NCBI RefSeq assembly: GCF_001522545.3
Contig: NC_031776.1
Span: forward strand, 33,976,109-34,040,108
Length of the DNA stretch: 64,000 nt
Direction of reading: 5' to 3'
Origin: Parus major
Taxonomy: Eukaryota; Chordata; Aves; Passeriformes; Paridae
This document shows, one piece after another, positions 1-10,475 of the stretch. The notes under the pieces are model-generated. The model made no database searches. It saw only the letters and a program-made list of their open reading frames with translations, and had not been told where the DNA came from. The stretch's first letter is position 1. Each line of letters opens with the position of its first letter. The translations under genes were made by a program, and so were the position numbers.

Positions 1-918
1 CCTTTAGGTACCAGATGCTGCAGATCATCTGGGAGAGCTTCTGGAGTTTTAATGTGCTGGAAGTCAAATCCCCTGCAAAGGCGATTTGCCCCGTCGGTGC
101 GCTGTACTTATTGCTTCACCTGAAAACAGTTGCTCTCGGAAAATCTGACCTACTGATCGACCCAGCATCTCTGCAATAAACAGACTATAATCTGTGGATG
201 AAGTGAACTCTAATCAGGCCACATGCAGATTAAACAAACTGCGAGGAATAAAAACTAGATTAAAATGTTCGTGCCCAATACCGGAAGATTATCAGGACAT
301 TTTACCTCTTTAAATCCTAATTTATGTAGGAGTCAAGCTAAAGTTTATATGTTTTTAGAGATTATGTGGCATGGTAGATTTTCGTCCCTTCTGAGAAGAT
401 TCAGAGATCAGGTATTTGTGTTTAGCAGCTGGAAAAATACTGTCTCCCTGTTAATACACTCAAACAGGCTTTCTATTTATGTAACACTGAAAGGGTGTTC
501 CTAAACTGCAGACAGTGGGTTAACATCAGCTGTCCGGTGTCACCATGTATCTTGACACTTAATCACTTGCATTACAGTAATTAAGATAATTTAAATAGCA
601 TTTGATATTAATTGTCATCTGTGGTTTGCTTGATAGGAAAAGAGAGCTACCAGAATAATGTTGCAGTAGCAGGGATATCTTTTTCTTGGGAGAAAAAGAG
701 GAATTACTGACAGCACTGTTTGAATGTCTGGTTAGTGTTACTGAACATGCATATTCAACAAATTATTCCCAATAATCAGAGGTTAGTGATGGATCTTTCC
801 TCCACGTGTGTGTGCAGTGTTTAGGAAATTATTTTATACCGGGCAGAAGTCACAGAAAAAGGATCAACCCAAACCCATAAATCTTTTGAAGGCACAGCAT
901 TTGGGTTTGTTCACTTAC
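1..918 (-). other. GTDC1: GTDC1 intron downstream of the linker exon (partial)
   Basis: The intron starts with gtaagt at 918-913 and runs off the left edge. The content is AT-rich and unique-looking. I see no CR1, tandem repeat or recognisable exon. A tttgcag acceptor-like site near 71-65 is followed by a short open stretch that is discussed among the rejected items. Confidence 0.8.
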
Positions 919-1269
919 CACCTGTGAGGCCAGGCAATGTGCAGAGGTCTTTGCTGATAGTCCAGTCCACTCAAGATATTAGAAAGGTTAAAAGTCAGAC
1001 ATTGCTTATCTTCCCCTTGACAAGGATTTGTACTTTCTGGTGCTTCAGCCTGGACTGGGGCTGCTGGTGGGGAGGGCAGCCCCTCGTGCTGTGTGGTGCA
1101 GAGTCCAGGCTGGGGCTCACAAAGTCCAGACTCAAGATGTGCATCACTGGTTTTCATTACAGCTCTGCTCTCCTGCTGGCCAGGCAGCCTCTCCAACTGA
1201 TAAGAATCTCCATTCCTTTTAACACCAATTACCTTTTCCAAACGGGCAAGTTTATGCTCTGGCATGAAC
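919..1269 (-). CDS. GTDC1: GTDC1 internal coding exon, interdomain linker and start of the C-terminal GT domain
   Basis: The 116 full codons begin FMPEHKLARLEK and end RPLHIAWPHR plus the TG of a split Trp codon. The two ends match GTDC1: the MP.HK start follows the DVSR end of the previous exon, and HIxWPHRW opens the C-terminal group-1 glycosyltransferase fold. The roughly 85 residues between them are poorly conserved, rich in Pro, Ala, Gln and Glu, and have no recognisable fold. I recall the human linker as equally divergent and nearly the same length, so no insertion or loss is evident. The acceptor is tttcctcccag at 1280-1270, after a long pyrimidine-rich tract. The donor gtaagt at 918-913 is a perfect consensus. 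At 351 bp the exon is also frame-preserving. The following exon (EHDKDPE-type sequence) is not identified between 1 and 918. An overlapping plus-strand ORF at 924-1310 is only its shadow. Confidence 0.93.
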
Positions 1270-1657
1270 CTGGGAGGAAAAAGAATAATAAAAAAAATAA
1301 AGAACAATAACAAAAAAATAAAATCTGTATTGTGTTTATGCTGCATTAAAGTTTCACCTGGCAATTAATTAAGTAATAGCAAATTAAAAGGCCAAAATAT
1401 GGTAGATATTTTACATCCATCTAAACGACAACATGAATTCAGGAAGATACACTTTATTTTAGTGAATATGGCACCTGTGAAATAAAACAATGCATTCCCC
1501 AATGACACATGCATCAACAGAGAGAATAAAACTATTTACCTGCTAAAATAAAATACTGAAAACACCTCTGGAAGAGAGAGGGCAACTCTGCCAGAAAAGT
1601 CTTGGAATTTTTGTCAGTATTACCTCTAAGATTGGTAGCAATCCTTTACCCTAGTTG

Positions 1658-1977
1658 TAGAGGCTATCTGAAAGGAGGATGGAGCTGGGCTGTGATCAAC
1701 CTCTTCTCCCAAGGGACAGCAACAGGACAAGAGAACATGGCCTGAAGCTGTGCCAGGGGAGGTTCAGGTTGGACATCAGGACCAATTTCTTAATGGACAG
1801 GACTGTTAACCATTGGAATGGACTGCCCAAGGAAGGGGTGAAGTCACTGGCCCTGAAGGTGATCAATAAATGACTGGTTTTGGCACTTTGGGCCATGGTC
1901 TGGTTGACAAGGTAGTGATTGGTCAAAGGCTGTATTTGATGATCTCAGGGGTCTTTTCCAACCTTTATAATTCTAAA
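1658..1977 (+). repeat. CR1 LINE 3' fragment
   Basis: This is the sense 3' end of a CR1 retroposon. It shows the signature series of GGTTCAGGTTGGACATCAGG, a TTTCTT..GGACAGG block, ATTGGAATGGACTGCCCA and the terminal GATCTCAGGGGTCTTTTCC with a decayed ATTCTA tail. It is 5'-truncated and has no coding capacity. The GGTCTGGTTGACAAGG block suggests a subfamily different from the GTGTCCCTGCCCATGG type found elsewhere in the window. Confidence 0.88.
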
Positions 1978-3270
1978 GTTTTTCTGGTGATCAACTGAAA
2001 AGAATAATTACAATTTACAAAGAAAACCCCAGACGTGGAAGACAGGATTGAGCTGTAGATCCATTCATAGGATAAAACCACTGTGGTTTTTCACAAGTGT
2101 GAGCAAGGAACACTAAGATGAGGAAATTCAGGGCTACTTGTGACCTTCCTAAGGGGCCATGGACAGTATCAAACACCACTGGTTCTTCCACCTGACATCC
2201 ATGCTGCAGAAACCCCTTCCCAACAACAGGATGCATTTGCACAGCTACATGGAGGCAACAAAACTCATATTTTGTAATATATAAAATTTAACATTTTAAG
2301 CAGATCCAGTTTTACTATTTGAATTAAAGTAGTGAAGAATTATGGACCTTCCCCAGGAAACACTTGAGTGAAGATCCTTCCCTCAACCATGACCCATTAA
2401 CATGGGTAGGACTCCAAGCATGGCCACCACAGGTTCCTCAGTCTAAAGAGCTGCCTATACCTCAAATTAATTTACCCACATATTATTTACTCACATGCCT
2501 TTCAGTGTGATTATGTTTCTCCCAGGTACGTAGAGACATCTAAATTTTTTATTTCCTTTTAATTTCTAAATGTTTACGGACTGTAGCTAATGCATTAAAC
2601 CATTTACTAAAGCCAGCACTTGCTCCACTTTATCAACCTCCTCAACAGTTATTCAGAGTTTTACTCCACCACAGCTCCTTTCTGGGCTGAGAACAAACCA
2701 CTCCTTTCCCTCTCTGTCAAAACAAATACTCCTGAAAACGAGGATCATTCACCTCACCCTGCAATGGAGCACCTTTGACTGTAAACCTACCCTTTTTCTT
2801 CAAAATCACTACTGCAATACAAACACACACAGACTATGTGAGCTTTACTGCAGTTGTGCTCTTGACTAATCGCTTTGAGGATTTTCCTTCAAACCCTTAA
2901 ATCTCCTTTCCCAAGTCAGTATGCTGCATAACTACTCCATGTAATGTGTATTCCTTGATTTGGCTCGCTGTTCCTTGGCATATAATTTCTGTTTTATCTA
3001 CAAAAAGCTGCATTTTCAAGCCACTGTCTAAACCACCTTTGAGATCTGTTTTTCTTCCTACTGCTCAACATCACTTTTTGGAGCTGCTCTGGAGATACAA
3101 CCAGAAAAAGTTCAGTCACATTAAAAATCCTCATCCAAATCCATTACCTGTGTTACAAACATGTTGGGTTCCAAATGAGCCTGAATTAAACCAGTCCCAT
3201 CTCACCACCTTAGCCAACCTCAGGTTCTCTGAGTTTAGAAGTACAAATTCAGTATGGCTATATTCCATAC

Positions 3271-3690
3271 ACAGAACCCTACAATTGAGGAATGGTTTGG
3301 GTTGGAAGGGACCTTAAAAACCATCTCATTCCAAGCCCCCTGCCATGGGCAGGGACATCTTCCACTATCCCAGGTTTCTCCAAGCCCCATCCAACCTGGC
3401 CTTGGACACTTTCAGGGATCCAGGGGCAGCCACAGCTGCTCTGGGCAACCTCTGCTAGGGCCTCACCATCCTCACAGGGAACAATTCCTTCCCAACACCC
3501 CATCTGTCCCTGCCCTCTGCCAGTTGAAGCCATTCCCTGAGCCCAGTCCCTCCATCCCTTGTCCAAAGTCTCTCTCCAGCTCTCCTGAAGGCCCTTTAGG
3601 CACTGGAAAGGTCTCTAAGGTCCCCACGGAGCCTTCTCTTCTCCAGGCTACACAATCCCAATTCCCTCAGCCTTTGGTCACAGACCTAAA
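3271..3690 (-). repeat. CR1 LINE 3' fragment (antisense, longest GTGTCC-type copy)
   Basis: Read on the plus strand this is the reverse complement of a CR1 tail: AATGGTTTGGGTTGGAAGGG, then CCATGGGCAGGGACATCTTC, CCAACCTGGCCTTGGACAC and CTCCAGGCTACACAATCCCA. About 420 bp survive, including the end of the region preceding the 3' UTR. The 192-codon plus-strand ORF through it (3254-3832) is not a gene. Confidence 0.92.
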
Positions 3691-4998
3691 ACTGGCTGCT
3701 GGTGGCTCCTGTGAAGCACAGACACAGCCCTGTCAGGATGTACTTTTAAATATTTACACATGGGAAAAGCTGAAGGAGAAACAGGTTAAGGAATTTTTCC
3801 TAAACTACCAAGTTGTGACTGCATTGAAATGACTGATTTACCAACCCAAATTTAACTAAGATATTTTGAAAAATTACTGCTGTTAAGACAAATTGCTTGA
3901 GGTGTGAGAGGTCAGGCTACCTAGGCAGGCTGTATCCCCCTGCCTGTCTTTAATCTCCTGGCCAACCATCCCCCCACTGCACTATTTCTGTTTCTGAGCA
4001 GGTTTCCTCCTTAGTTTTCAACCCTTATAAATCTGATCTGTCATTGTAGAATTCCTAATAATACTAGATAAAACTCCACCAATTTCTCTCTGGAATATAC
4101 TCTTTAATATCTTTTATTTAAGACATGTGTGTGCAATCAATTCCATGGTATTTACTTGTATTACACACACAGTATTCATCATCTTGACAATTTTTAAAAG
4201 TTTTAGAACACCATTTCACTTAACAGTTCGGGAAAAAAAAAGAGAGAGAGAGATTTATTTGATGGTTAACTTTGGAACAAGTTATCTGCATTAACTTCCA
4301 TTGTTTTGGCATAAAGTAGTTCTGTATATTTTACTAACAACAGTGGAGACATGATAAAAGATGTAGGCAGAGAGCCATAAACAGCTCTTGCTGCAATCCA
4401 TGGTGTTTGTGGAAAGGCATTAATTTTTGGACTTTGATTGGAAGACGTCTCTGTGCTCAGCCACTTGGATTTTGCTAAATACAACCACGAATAAAACCTT
4501 GTACCTGAGGAGAACAATTTCTACGGCGGAAAGACCATTGTAAATCATGTGTAGTATAAACTTGTCCACATGATTGGAATGATATAATGGATACTGGAGT
4601 CCCTAACCACCAGCTAATGTTCTTTATGACACTTAAATAAATGACCTGAAAATAAACTAATAACAACACAAAGTCATCTAAACCTGTTCATGTGCATTTC
4701 CCAGAAGCATGCTGGGAAAAGACAATGTCTAGTTAGTGCATTTTTTGTGTTTATGTTCTCTCCAGCATATTTTTGCTCCTCCTCAAGACTCACATTAATT
4801 CTTCTTTTCTGCCACCTTCCAGAGGTATTTCTTCATCCAGTACCTGCCCAGATCTCAATCATTTAAAACATCAAGAGCTATCACCATGATGGTTATAGAG
4901 AAACAAAGCTGGAGCAGGAACAGACACAGGACTGAAAGACCAAGTATAAGAAAGAATGTTTTAAATTTTTATATTTTTTTTATCATGAAGGTGATGAA

Positions 4999-5219
4999 AC
5001 ACTACACAGGGTCCCCAGAGAAGCTGTGGCTGCCCAGTCCCTGGAAGTGTCCAAGGCCAGGCTGGACAGGGCTTGGAGCAACCTGGGATAGTGGAAGGTG
5101 TCCCTGCCCATGGCAGGGGGTGGAAAGAAATGATCTTGAAAGTCCTTTCTAACCCAGAATGATATCCTGAGTAGTTTTCATCATATCCTTTCTAACCCAA
5201 ACTACTCCATGATTCTATA
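4999..5219 (+). repeat. CR1 LINE 3' fragment with duplicated tail
   Basis: The body is CCAGAGAAGCTGTGGCTGCC, AAGTGTCCAAGGCCAGGCTG and GTGTCCCTGCCCATGGCAGG. The terminal TCCTTTCTAACCCA block occurs twice (near 5140 and near 5190) before CCATGATTCTATA, so the tail has been duplicated or a second tail has inserted. Confidence 0.9.
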
Positions 5220-6083
5220 AAACCACCTAGAGAGCTACCACAGCAGAGAAGAGGGATTTCGTTTTCAAGAAGGACACACCATTTTTCTCAATCTTAGCTA
5301 CAAAACACACCAGTCACGCAAGAAAAATGCCACAACATTCTATTTTAAATATGGGAGAAGTATTTTATTATTATTACTAACTTGTTGCAGTGAACTCTTG
5401 CATATGTGAAACTTTCCAGAAAAGGAATTATTATCAAAGCTTACAAATATTAACACTTTCAACAGATTCCACAAGGTACTGTCCCTTATATTTAAAAAAC
5501 CATGGAAAATGTTTTGCTTTTATGCATAACTCATATATATTTAAACACTGAAAGTTCAGAACAAACAGTGAGGACTTAGATATCTAATTTTAGTATGGCA
5601 ACTTGTTTTCAAATTTCTTTTATTTATTCAGATTTTTGAGGCTCTCCAACACATTGAACAGTCAATTTTAAAACTTTATGAAGGCTCTACAAAGTGTAAG
5701 CCTTGAAAACTTTCCCTTTTTGCATACTGGGTCTAGATGTTTAGTTAAAAAGATGGGTTAAATATTAAACTAAGTTCATATGTAATAAAAATTCAATATC
5801 CTGAAATTCAGAGTTTCAATCTAAATATTTGCTACTGGGACAGATTTTTTAACTCACAACCTCTATATTACATATTTTCTTTTTATTTATGCCATGAAAC
5901 CCCACTCTGAAGAAACTCATGTACTTTTCCTTGAAGCAGACATGTGTTTTTCCCACACACGTTTCTTTTTTGTACTATATTGCCATGTTCCACCCTATGT
6001 GTTTATTCCCCACACTTTATTTGCCCTAATGAAAAGTTATTTATGGAGATTGGTTTATTTTCCATGGCACCAAGAGTCACTTT

Positions 6084-6139
6084 GTCACCATTTTATTAAA
6101 AACAACAAAGGGTCACCATTTTATTAAAAACAACAACAA
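6084..6139 (+). repeat. 28-bp direct tandem duplication
   Basis: GTCACCATTTTATTAAAAAC plus AACA and a few bases occurs at 6084 and again at 6112 with a period of 28. The second copy runs into a short CAA run. Confidence 0.9.
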
Positions 6140-6419
6140 CAATAAAGGATGGAAGGGCCATGATGTCACTGCTCGATGAATAGAAACCACATTAGAAAGA
6201 TGAACTGGAGTGCTGGTTTAGGTTAGACCAAATTACACCAACTGCCTCAAGAGACTGCAAGGATGGATGGAATAAATAAATAAATTTTTAAAAAGTAATA
6301 AAAATTGGCCCTTCTGTAAATGTAGCTACATTTGGGTACAAAGTTAGAGTTCTGAAAGTGCAATGGAGTTGTTCTGTTGTTTTTTTTTTTTAATATTGCT
6401 ACTAAAAAGTTTAAAAATA

Positions 6420-6525
6420 ATAGAATTATGGAATGGTCTGAGTGGGAAGGGACTTTAAGGATTATCCCATTCCAACCTTCCTGTCATGGGCAGGGACCTT
6501 CCACTAGACCAGGTTGCTCCAAGCC
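6420..6525 (-). repeat. CR1 LINE 3' tail (antisense)
   Basis: ATAGAATTATGGAATGGTCT followed by CATGGGCAGGGACCTTCCAC and GACCAGGTTGCTCCAAGCC is the inverted terminal 105 bp of a CR1. It is truncated sharply at 6525. Confidence 0.88.
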
Positions 6526-7394
6526 ATACACATCTATTACTGACCAAGCACTATACAAATACCAAAGTGTTTTTTTTCAAAACTCAAGAATTTTGCTGAT
6601 TCTAGTCTAAGAAATTAAAAAAAAAAGAAAAAAAAAAGAAAGCAGATTTTTGGGTGCCAAACTGGAAAAGACAGCAACTCCATTAGTAGATATTTAATTA
6701 TATATAAAATCATATATTTATATTTTTATATTTAATGTTATGAATCAGCTGATAACAGTAAAACTGATGCTGTTAATATTTAGCTACTTCTCAAGAAATT
6801 ACAAAACTGGGAGAATAGTCATAGTTAATTTTTAATTTATTTTTCTTTTCCTCTGCAATTACTGTCACATTTTGCCCTACAGCACAAAAAATGTTGATAA
6901 GTGTGGTCAGGTGTCCTGAAGCTGTACTACATTCAAACCTAAAAGCTGGAAAGAAGATCCCCAATATTGAGGGAATTTGATATTAGGGTTTATTGAAGTT
7001 GTCACATACTTTCGGGGATCTAATTTCACTTTCTGATCTTCAGCAATGGCTGTAATTCTTCATTCAGAAGAGGGAAGAGATTACTTGTCAGCAGTAATCT
7101 CTAACACAGATAATGCCATATAAATATTAGGGGCTTATAAGCATGGACAAGGATTAGGAGCAAAGAGAGAGAACAGAAAGAAAACTGAACAGAGCCAAGA
7201 TTAAGCACTGGGAAGGGCACTGCAAAAGAAAATCCAAGGTCTGTGGCTCAGCTTGTCTTCCCACAGCAGAATGTGCCTTTTCCTGGGTACAATAAGAATG
7301 GTTTACACTGATTTCCTGGCTTGAAAACCGCAGGATGTAGAAATAAAAAATTTTATTTGAGGTGTGATCATTGTCTTTTCTTTACTATAACAGA

Positions 7395-7435
7395 GGAGAA
7401 ACTCAGGGAACCACTGAGGTTGGAAGGCCTACCCA
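7395..7435 (-). repeat. Possible old CR1 tail remnant (antisense)
   Basis: GAAACTCAGGGAACCACTGA followed by GGTTGGAAGGCCTACCC resembles the inverted end of a CR1 of the ATCACTGAGGTTGGAAAAGACC type. Only about 40 bp match, so chance similarity is possible. Confidence 0.4.
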
Positions 7436-8214
7436 GCTTGTCAAATTGCCCAAGAGCCTACTCCAGTCAAATTTGAACTCCCACCAAAGCTTAAGAACAC
7501 AGTTTTCACTTGCAGATATTAAATAACAACAGTATGGGAGAGAGCTAAAGCTGACCAGGACATTTTCCTTCCTGGCCAGAGAGAAGAACTGGTGTGTAAC
7601 CTAGACAACAGATAAACCAGGGAGGGATATCACAAGGTCTGACTTATTTCAGACAAAATAATGCTGTTTTAGCAGCAAATTAACTGACACTCCAGTGGAT
7701 GCCTGATTAGCAGGCAGGATCCAAAGGTGGTCCAGGAGAAGAGAGGCTGGATCCAGACCAACCATGTGCAGTTGGCTTGGACTCAATTTGGTCCATTGGG
7801 TGGGGAAGGAAGATGAGGAAAGCAAGAGGGATCCCAATAGTAAAGAGAGAAGAAGGCCAACAAAGGCACTTTCCTCAAATTATAACTTCCACCTGTTTTT
7901 CCAAATAATTTCTGAGTGGAATCCCTCAATATCCAACATCCACATTTGAGATTGTCAAAAATTTCCACTTCTAATTAACATTTCCACTTTTCTTTCTAAT
8001 CTATTCAACACTAATTCAACAACATTCCTATTTCTTTATGCTCTAAGATGTCATATCTGCAGGTCAATCTATGGAGGATGCTCAAACTGACCTCTTAACT
8101 TTCCCCTCAGTATTACACTTGAATTTCTAACATTAAGATCCTTGTGCCAGGTGTCCTTTAAAGCCCAGTCCCCAGAGGACCAGGATTTTAACAAAAGTGT
8201 TCTTCAACTCTCAT

Positions 8215-8400
8215 TCACAGAATCACAGAATGGCTTGGAAGGGACCTCAAAGACAAGTTCCAATCCCTGTCATGAGCAGAGACACCTTCCACCAGACCAG
8301 GCTGCTCCAGCCTGGCCTTGGACAGATCCAGGGATGAGGCAGCCACAGCTTCTCTGGGCAGCCAGTGCCAGTGTGTCCAAAATTATTCCCCAAAATCCAT
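8215..8400 (-). repeat. CR1 LINE 3' fragment (antisense)
   Basis: The copy opens with CACAGAATCACAGAATGGCT and continues through GGAAGGGACCTCAAAGACA, CACCTTCCACCAGACCAGG and GCAGCCACAGCTTCTCTGGG. It is a 5'-truncated inverted copy of about 185 bp. Confidence 0.88.
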
Positions 8401-9294
8401 GCAAAACACTAGCCTGCAGTGAAACAGGCAAAGTGAAAGGCAAAGCTCTCTTTGACAACAAATGAGACTGAGTTTGACCCTAAATGTATTCTTTCTGAGT
8501 TCACATCTCCAATTCTCTGAAATCCTTTAACACTAAGTACAAGATTCCTTGCAGTTATAATTTCTGTGCCCATCATTCTCCAGAAATGGAATGATGATAA
8601 TTTAAGAGCTCCTCAGAAAGATGGTAATGAACTAAAATACATATTTTATAGTGCAGGTGAAAATAACTTACGTGGGTTTTTTTTTTGTGCAAGATATGAA
8701 TACATGGATTAATTCACAGTTCAGAAAAAAAGTAATTTTCTCTATAATTAAGCACTATGACCATGTAGATCTGCTGCACCAACACTGCAAAGTACTTTTG
8801 GAGCCCTACAAGTCCTCTTGATAAGAACTGCCAGAAATTTAGAAATTGTTGACTTAAGTTCTGCTTCTGCAGAAGTTCAAAAGAATGAATTGCACTATAG
8901 GGAAAAAAAGTTAGGCTTCTGAGAACTGCAAGGTTTTTAAGGTTCTTTAGGATTTTAAAGGATTGGTCATGTTCATTAGTGTTTCCTTAAATGGAAAAAA
9001 TAAACTAGCTGAGCTCTCAAGTGCAAATTTCACAAAGAGTTCTACCCAACACAGTATCCCCTCTTGCTAAACACAACTGGAAACGGGTGTTTGAAAACTG
9101 ATATCACACCTGAAATTTTTTTTTTTTTCCTTTTAATTAAACTAAAACCAGGATCCTATAACATATAATTTCCTGTTTTTTGGGACTACTTCTAATCAGG
9201 ATAGAGGGGATGAATGTCCCCTTTAACCAGGCTGCTTTGCAACATAGACAATGCAGAAGGGAGTGCTATCATAACACTTCAATAGTTAAGTGAC

Positions 9295-9905
9295 TTTACG
9301 AGAAAAATACTTCCAAATGTTTCCTAAAACCTTCCAAACCGCACCAAAGAACATTATCGTAATATTATGTTTCCCCATGGCCTCCAATATTTAGGCTTGC
9401 TATTCACGAAATGATACTTGGATGAAAAATACAAGTTTATGTAATGTATAAATTGTTCCTAAAAGTAAAGTTGCCATTAAAATGACTCTGTATAGATGTC
9501 AGATATTTTACATTTTCAATAGCCTTTCTGTATTAATTGGAGAAATGGCCTGCTGGTGCTTTGGGCAGCACGGGAATAATCTGTATTTCAGAACAGAGCA
9601 GTCACCCTGTGATCTTATTCCTAGCAAACACTGAAAACAATAACTGTCCTAACCGATTACATATCATGTTACCCTTAACAGATATCCATATTTCTTGCAC
9701 AGTATACATAATCCATATAAACTGTACACCATATATCAATACCATATTCCAGCGAATCCACCATCAAAGAGTTCGTTTATAGTAGGTTTTCGTTTGACTC
9801 GGGGTTGTAACGTTCTGTGCAATCATAAGCAAACCATTTCAGGGAGTTTGTCAGCAAGCTGCTTTTTGGCAGATTATTGGCAGTACATATTGGCAGCAAA
9901 CTAGA
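9295..9905. promoter_or_regulatory. Candidate conserved non-coding block
   Basis: This repeat-free AT-rich stretch retains more CpG than its surroundings (for example CGTTTGACTCGGGG and TAACGTTC around 9790-9810). It contains several AT-rich homeodomain-like words. Short ORFs in it have no protein signature. Selection as a conserved element is a guess from composition. Confidence 0.22.
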
Positions 9906-10418
9906 GCAACTAAGCCCTTAACTTACAGGTAAATAATGATTTTAATAAATTTATGTAAAATGTTTCACTTGCTTACATCTGGTTTTGATAATTCACTCGC
10001 CTGCCCAAATGCAAATTTCTGTGGGCTTCTCAGGAAAACACATACTTCACCTGAACTATTTAAGGTTTTCTCAGGTACCCCAAGAAATAAATAAGCAAAG
10101 AAGCCTGCTTTCACACGAAAGTTTAACTGAAAAACCCTAGGGAAACAAATTTTAAAAATAATTGCATACACACCAAAATTTAAACCACACTTTTTGTCAA
10201 AAACACAATATTCAAATAGTAAGAAAAATCCTTTTTTTTGCCTGTTGTGGAGCTATCCCTGACACAGGGCATTCAAACTGGATGGTCCAGTAAACTGGCT
10301 CTGGCGCTCAGGACCTCCTAATTTGATCTCCATTTGAAAATGTGTTACTATATTAATTTGCATTTTGCTTTTGCACTGCAACTGAAGTTTAAATGTGTAG
10401 CACTTGTATCGCAACCGG

Positions 10419-10475
10419 GCAGTGTGGACTAGAGGAAATTCCCAGTTTGAATCCCAGCTTTGACAGTAGGTCCCA
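10419..10475 (+). repeat. Possible MIR-like SINE 5' fragment
   Basis: GGCAGTGTGGACTAGAGGAA followed by CCCAGTTTGAATCCCAGC and TTTGACA resembles the tRNA-derived head of MIR, including a B-box-like GTTTGAATCCC. Only the head region is matched, so this is tentative. Confidence 0.45.

Noticed and set aside
1..71. Possible next GTDC1 exon on the minus strand after a TTTGCAG site, reading HIKTPEALPDDLQHL
   Set aside because: It shares a loose H.K.PE....L.HL pattern with the expected EHDKDPE exon, but conserved positions differ far more than in the other exons (the two aromatic residues become Leu and Pro). The pattern is probably coincidental. It would need comparison with a bird GTDC1 cDNA.
924..1310. 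Plus-strand ORF of 128 codons overlapping the linker exon
   Set aside because: It is the complementary shadow of the GTDC1 exon, whose frame is supported by splice sites and homology.
3254..3832. 192-codon plus-strand ORF, the longest in the window
   Set aside because: It runs antisense through a CR1 3' fragment, is Pro/Ser-rich as expected from that repeat, and has no domain.
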